Source: Pseudomonadales bacterium | GTDB lineage: Bacteria > Pseudomonadota > Gammaproteobacteria > Pseudomonadales > Pseudohongiellaceae | DNA: 53,483 bases | Direction: 5' to 3' | NCBI GenBank assembly: GCA_022822865.1 | Contig: JAJDYJ010000006.1 | Coordinates: 1-53,483, forward strand | Notes under the pieces: model-generated | The model's database searches: none | Told to the model about the DNA's origin: nothing | Seen by the model: the letters and a program-made list of their open reading frames with translations, nothing else | Part shown: one piece after another, positions 53,385 to 53,483 of the stretch | How positions within the stretch are numbered: the stretch's first letter is position 1 | How the letters are laid out: each line of letters begins with the position of its first letter | Program-made: the position numbers and the translations under genes

Positions 53385-53483
53385 ATCCACGCCCTTGGCC
53401 GCTCGATTTCGTTGAATATCCACCAATATTCGCCTCAATCGATCAGCCAAGGGCGCGGCGATAGCGAATTTTCGCTTTCGCGA

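Noticed and set aside
53385..53483. A gene start or terminator after dnaJ
   Set aside because: Only a 10-bp inverted pair with a 46-base loop is visible, without a T run or start codon with ribosome site; the window ends too soon to judge.

Overview
The window looks like about 53 kb of chromosome from a free-living, probably marine or polysaccharide-degrading gammaproteobacterium with a moderately high GC content. The reasons are the conserved gammaproteobacterial block smpB / ratA-ratB / bamE-fur / recN / grpE-dnaK-dnaJ, a tmRNA whose proteolysis tag reads ANDREYALAA, three large TonB-dependent receptors, and a nearly complete alginate catabolic pathway. The species is not identifiable from the sequence alone.

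Layout. 1-138: the end of an IS5-type insertion sequence with a CTAA target site, running off the left edge. 164-5033: a singlet-oxygen-type stress locus, ECF sigma factor plus ChrR anti-sigma, divergent from an FAD oxidoreductase, a DUF1365 protein and a cyclopropane-fatty-acid-synthase-like enzyme; both directions carry TGATCC-type promoters. 5060-11198: a 2OG-Fe(II) oxygenase, then a secreted beta-helix protein, a TonB-dependent receptor and a PhoB-type regulator. Six PhoB half-sites in exact 11-bp phase precede the secreted protein and a further Pho box precedes the receptor, so this looks like a phosphate-starvation module. 11203-13388: a cobalt-type nitrile hydratase operon and two small proteins. 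13370-20587: two divergent groups of exported proteins, (cupin, NHL propeller, degenerate metallo-beta-lactamase fold) and a Tat-exported molybdenum hydroxylase of PaoABC type, followed by two small genes. 20588-24818: a sulfatase, then pobA divergent from pcaHG (4-hydroxybenzoate to protocatechuate to ring cleavage). 24819-26636: hipBA with two matching 34-bp operators in an AT-rich patch, next to the 3' end of tmRNA.

26675-46660 holds the alginate system, split in two by housekeeping genes. The left arm (eda, PL6 lyase, two TonB receptors) lies between ssrA and smpB. The right arm (GntR regulator, PL17 lyase, MFS transporter, short-chain dehydrogenase, KDG kinase) lies between ratB and bamE. 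Together they give import, depolymerisation, reduction to KDG, phosphorylation and aldol cleavage to pyruvate plus glyceraldehyde-3-phosphate. TGGTNNNACCA palindromes before the receptors are candidate sites for the GntR regulator. Between the arms sit an NSS sodium symporter, ratA-ratB, and a cory-CC-star/ArsA pair. 46774-53343 is conserved core: bamE, fur, recN, and a sigma-32-driven grpE-dnaK-dnaJ.

The features most worth a second look are the phased Pho boxes and the pair of genes they control; a palindromic repeat that supplies TAG stop codons to three genes (two exact 45-bp inverted copies), with a similar palindrome at a fourth; the paired hipBA operators; and the split alginate locus.
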